Assembly: GCA_016219235.1 (NCBI GenBank)
Contig: JACRBO010000506.1
Location: 1 to 5,467, forward strand
DNA length: 5,467 nucleotides
Direction of reading: 5' to 3'
Origin: Chloroflexota bacterium
Lineage (GTDB): Bacteria > Chloroflexota > Anaerolineae > Fen-1058
The first letter of the stretch is position 1. Each line of letters begins with the position of its first letter. The notes below the pieces were generated by a model that searched no databases, had not been told where the DNA came from, and saw only the letters and a program-made list of their open reading frames with translations. Shown here in pieces: positions 4,614-5,467 of this stretch. The position numbers and the translations under genes were made by a program.

Positions 4614-5467
4614 CTACACGATTGAAATCTGCGAACCGTCGGCGGTCTTGGTCACTTCGATCCGCACCGGGAAAGCATCTTTCAACTCGTCCAGGTGGGT
4701 GACCACCAGGATGCGTTGAAAATCGTCCTGAATGACGTTGATGGCTTCCACCAATCGATCGCGCCCGGCGCTGTCCAACGCGCCAAAGCCTTCGTCGATG
4801 ACCAGCGTTTGCAGCTGCGCGCCCGCGCGCCGCGCCAGCAATTTACTCAGCGCAATGCGCACGGCAAAGTTAACTCTAAATTGTTCGCCGCCTGAATATT
4901 GTTCATAAGGCCGTGTGCCCAACTCGTCGGCGATTTTGATGTCCAGCGTTTCGACCGTATCGCCCTTCACCGTCTCGCGCTGCGTGTCAAAGCGCAGGTG
5001 CATGCGCCCGCCCGTGATGCGCGACAGCAGCGCATTGGCCTCGTCCTCGATTTCGGGGATGGCGGCTTCGATGATCATCGCGGGCACGCCCTTCTTGCCA
5101 AAGGCCAGCCGCAGTTCTTCGTACAGCCCCTTCTCATCCACCTGGCGCTTGCGCTCGACCAACTTCGCTTCGCGCTGCTTGATCATGAAGTCGCACGCGG
5201 CCAACTTTTGCTCGGCTGCGCCCAACGCTTTGCGCGCATACGCCTCATCGCGCCGCACCTGCTCGTAGTCGATTTGCAGCTGCGCCAGATCGCCCAGACC
5301 CGCCCGCGTCGATCCGATCTGTGCGGCGATGTCGGCTTGATTCTGACGATCCACCGCCAGCGTGCTCTGCCAGTCCGATCGGCGCTGCGCCAGATTCTCG
5401 ATCGATCGGGCGGCTTCCCGCGCGGCTTCGATGGCGGCTTTCAACTCCGCCTCGCGGCGCGTCAAGG
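4614..5467 (-). CDS. sbcC: SbcC/Rad50-type SMC ATPase, C-terminal part (runs off the window)
   Basis: The frame is open to the right edge, so about 284 C-terminal residues are visible and the start is outside. Counting from the first complete codon (5465), residues 1-120 are charged, heptad-like sequence rich in A, E, Q, R and L: the returning half of a long coiled coil. The ATPase lobe follows. It has the ABC signature YSGGEQFRVNF (190-200), Walker B LQTLVIDEGFG with Asp224 and Glu225, the D-loop ALD (229-231), and the H-loop His257 in VVTHLDELKDAF. The end FPVRIEV is typical of the Rad50/SbcC family, whose members process DNA ends with the nuclease Mre11/SbcD. The Walker A lobe, the zinc hook and any sbcD partner would lie upstream. 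Assignment to SbcC over other Rad50-like SMC ATPases is likely but not certain. Confidence 0.85.
   Translation of the reverse strand, partial: LTRREAELKAAIEAAREAARSIENLAQRRSDWQSTLAVDRQNQADIAAQIGSTRAGLGDLAQLQIDYEQVRRDEAYARKALGAAEQKLAACDFMIKQREAKLVERKRQVDEKGLYEELRLAFGKKGVPAMIIEAAIPEIEDEANALLSRITGGRMHLRFDTQRETVKGDTVETLDIKIADELGTRPYEQYSGGEQFRVNFAVRIALSKLLARRAGAQLQTLVIDEGFGALDSAGRDRLVEAINVIQDDFQRILVVTHLDELKDAFPVRIEVTKTADGSQISIV

Noticed and set aside
5463..5465. TTG at the right edge as a true start of the ATPase
   Set aside because: The frame is mid coiled coil with no upstream stop visible, and the family needs an N-terminal Walker A lobe, so the gene simply continues past the edge.

Overview
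All recognisable genes in this window lie on the minus strand, so it is read from right to left. The core is the first part of a proton-pumping NADH:quinone oxidoreductase (complex I) operon, nuoA-nuoB-nuoC-nuoD-nuoE. Protein style, GC content (roughly 55-60% by eye) and degenerate repeats between genes suggest a bacterium of the Chloroflexota (Anaerolineae-like), perhaps from a metagenome. That placement rests on recalled family resemblance, not a search, and is moderate at best.

Right part (about 4197-5467): the C-terminal half of an SbcC/Rad50-type SMC ATPase runs in from beyond the window edge. It is followed 12 bases later by a 134-residue protein of unknown function whose ribosome binding site overlaps the ATPase stop codon. 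The two look like one transcription unit.

Middle part (about 1239-4196): a near-consensus sigma70-type promoter (TTGACA, 17-base spacer, TAAAAT with a TG extension) sits just ahead of nuoA, with a short inverted repeat in the presumed 5' untranslated region. nuoA and nuoB overlap. The next three gaps (nuoB-nuoC, nuoC-nuoD, nuoD-nuoE) are 64-95 bases long and each holds a different structured element: a strong hairpin followed by five Ts, an inverted pair of CACGGATT-type repeats, and an array of 7-8-base GGTCAATT-like units that reverses direction midway. All five Nuo proteins look intact and keep their cluster ligands and quinone-site residues.

Left part (1-729): where nuoF would commonly follow nuoE, a hicA-hicB toxin-antitoxin pair follows instead. 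The hicA GTG start overlaps the nuoE TGA stop by four bases, and hicB overlaps hicA by 14. A GNAT-family acetyltransferase, cut by the window edge, comes next. The pair has no room for a promoter of its own outside nuoE and HicB has no visible DNA-binding domain, so its expression is probably tied to the nuo transcript. nuoF, nuoG and the other complex I genes must be elsewhere if the complex is complete.

Across the whole window the palindrome CGATCG occurs 15 times, several times more often than base composition predicts. The most unusual points are the toxin-antitoxin pair fused to the nuo operon, the terminator-like hairpin inside that operon, the structured gaps, and the CGATCG excess. 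I did not find strong evidence of a wholly new multi-gene system.
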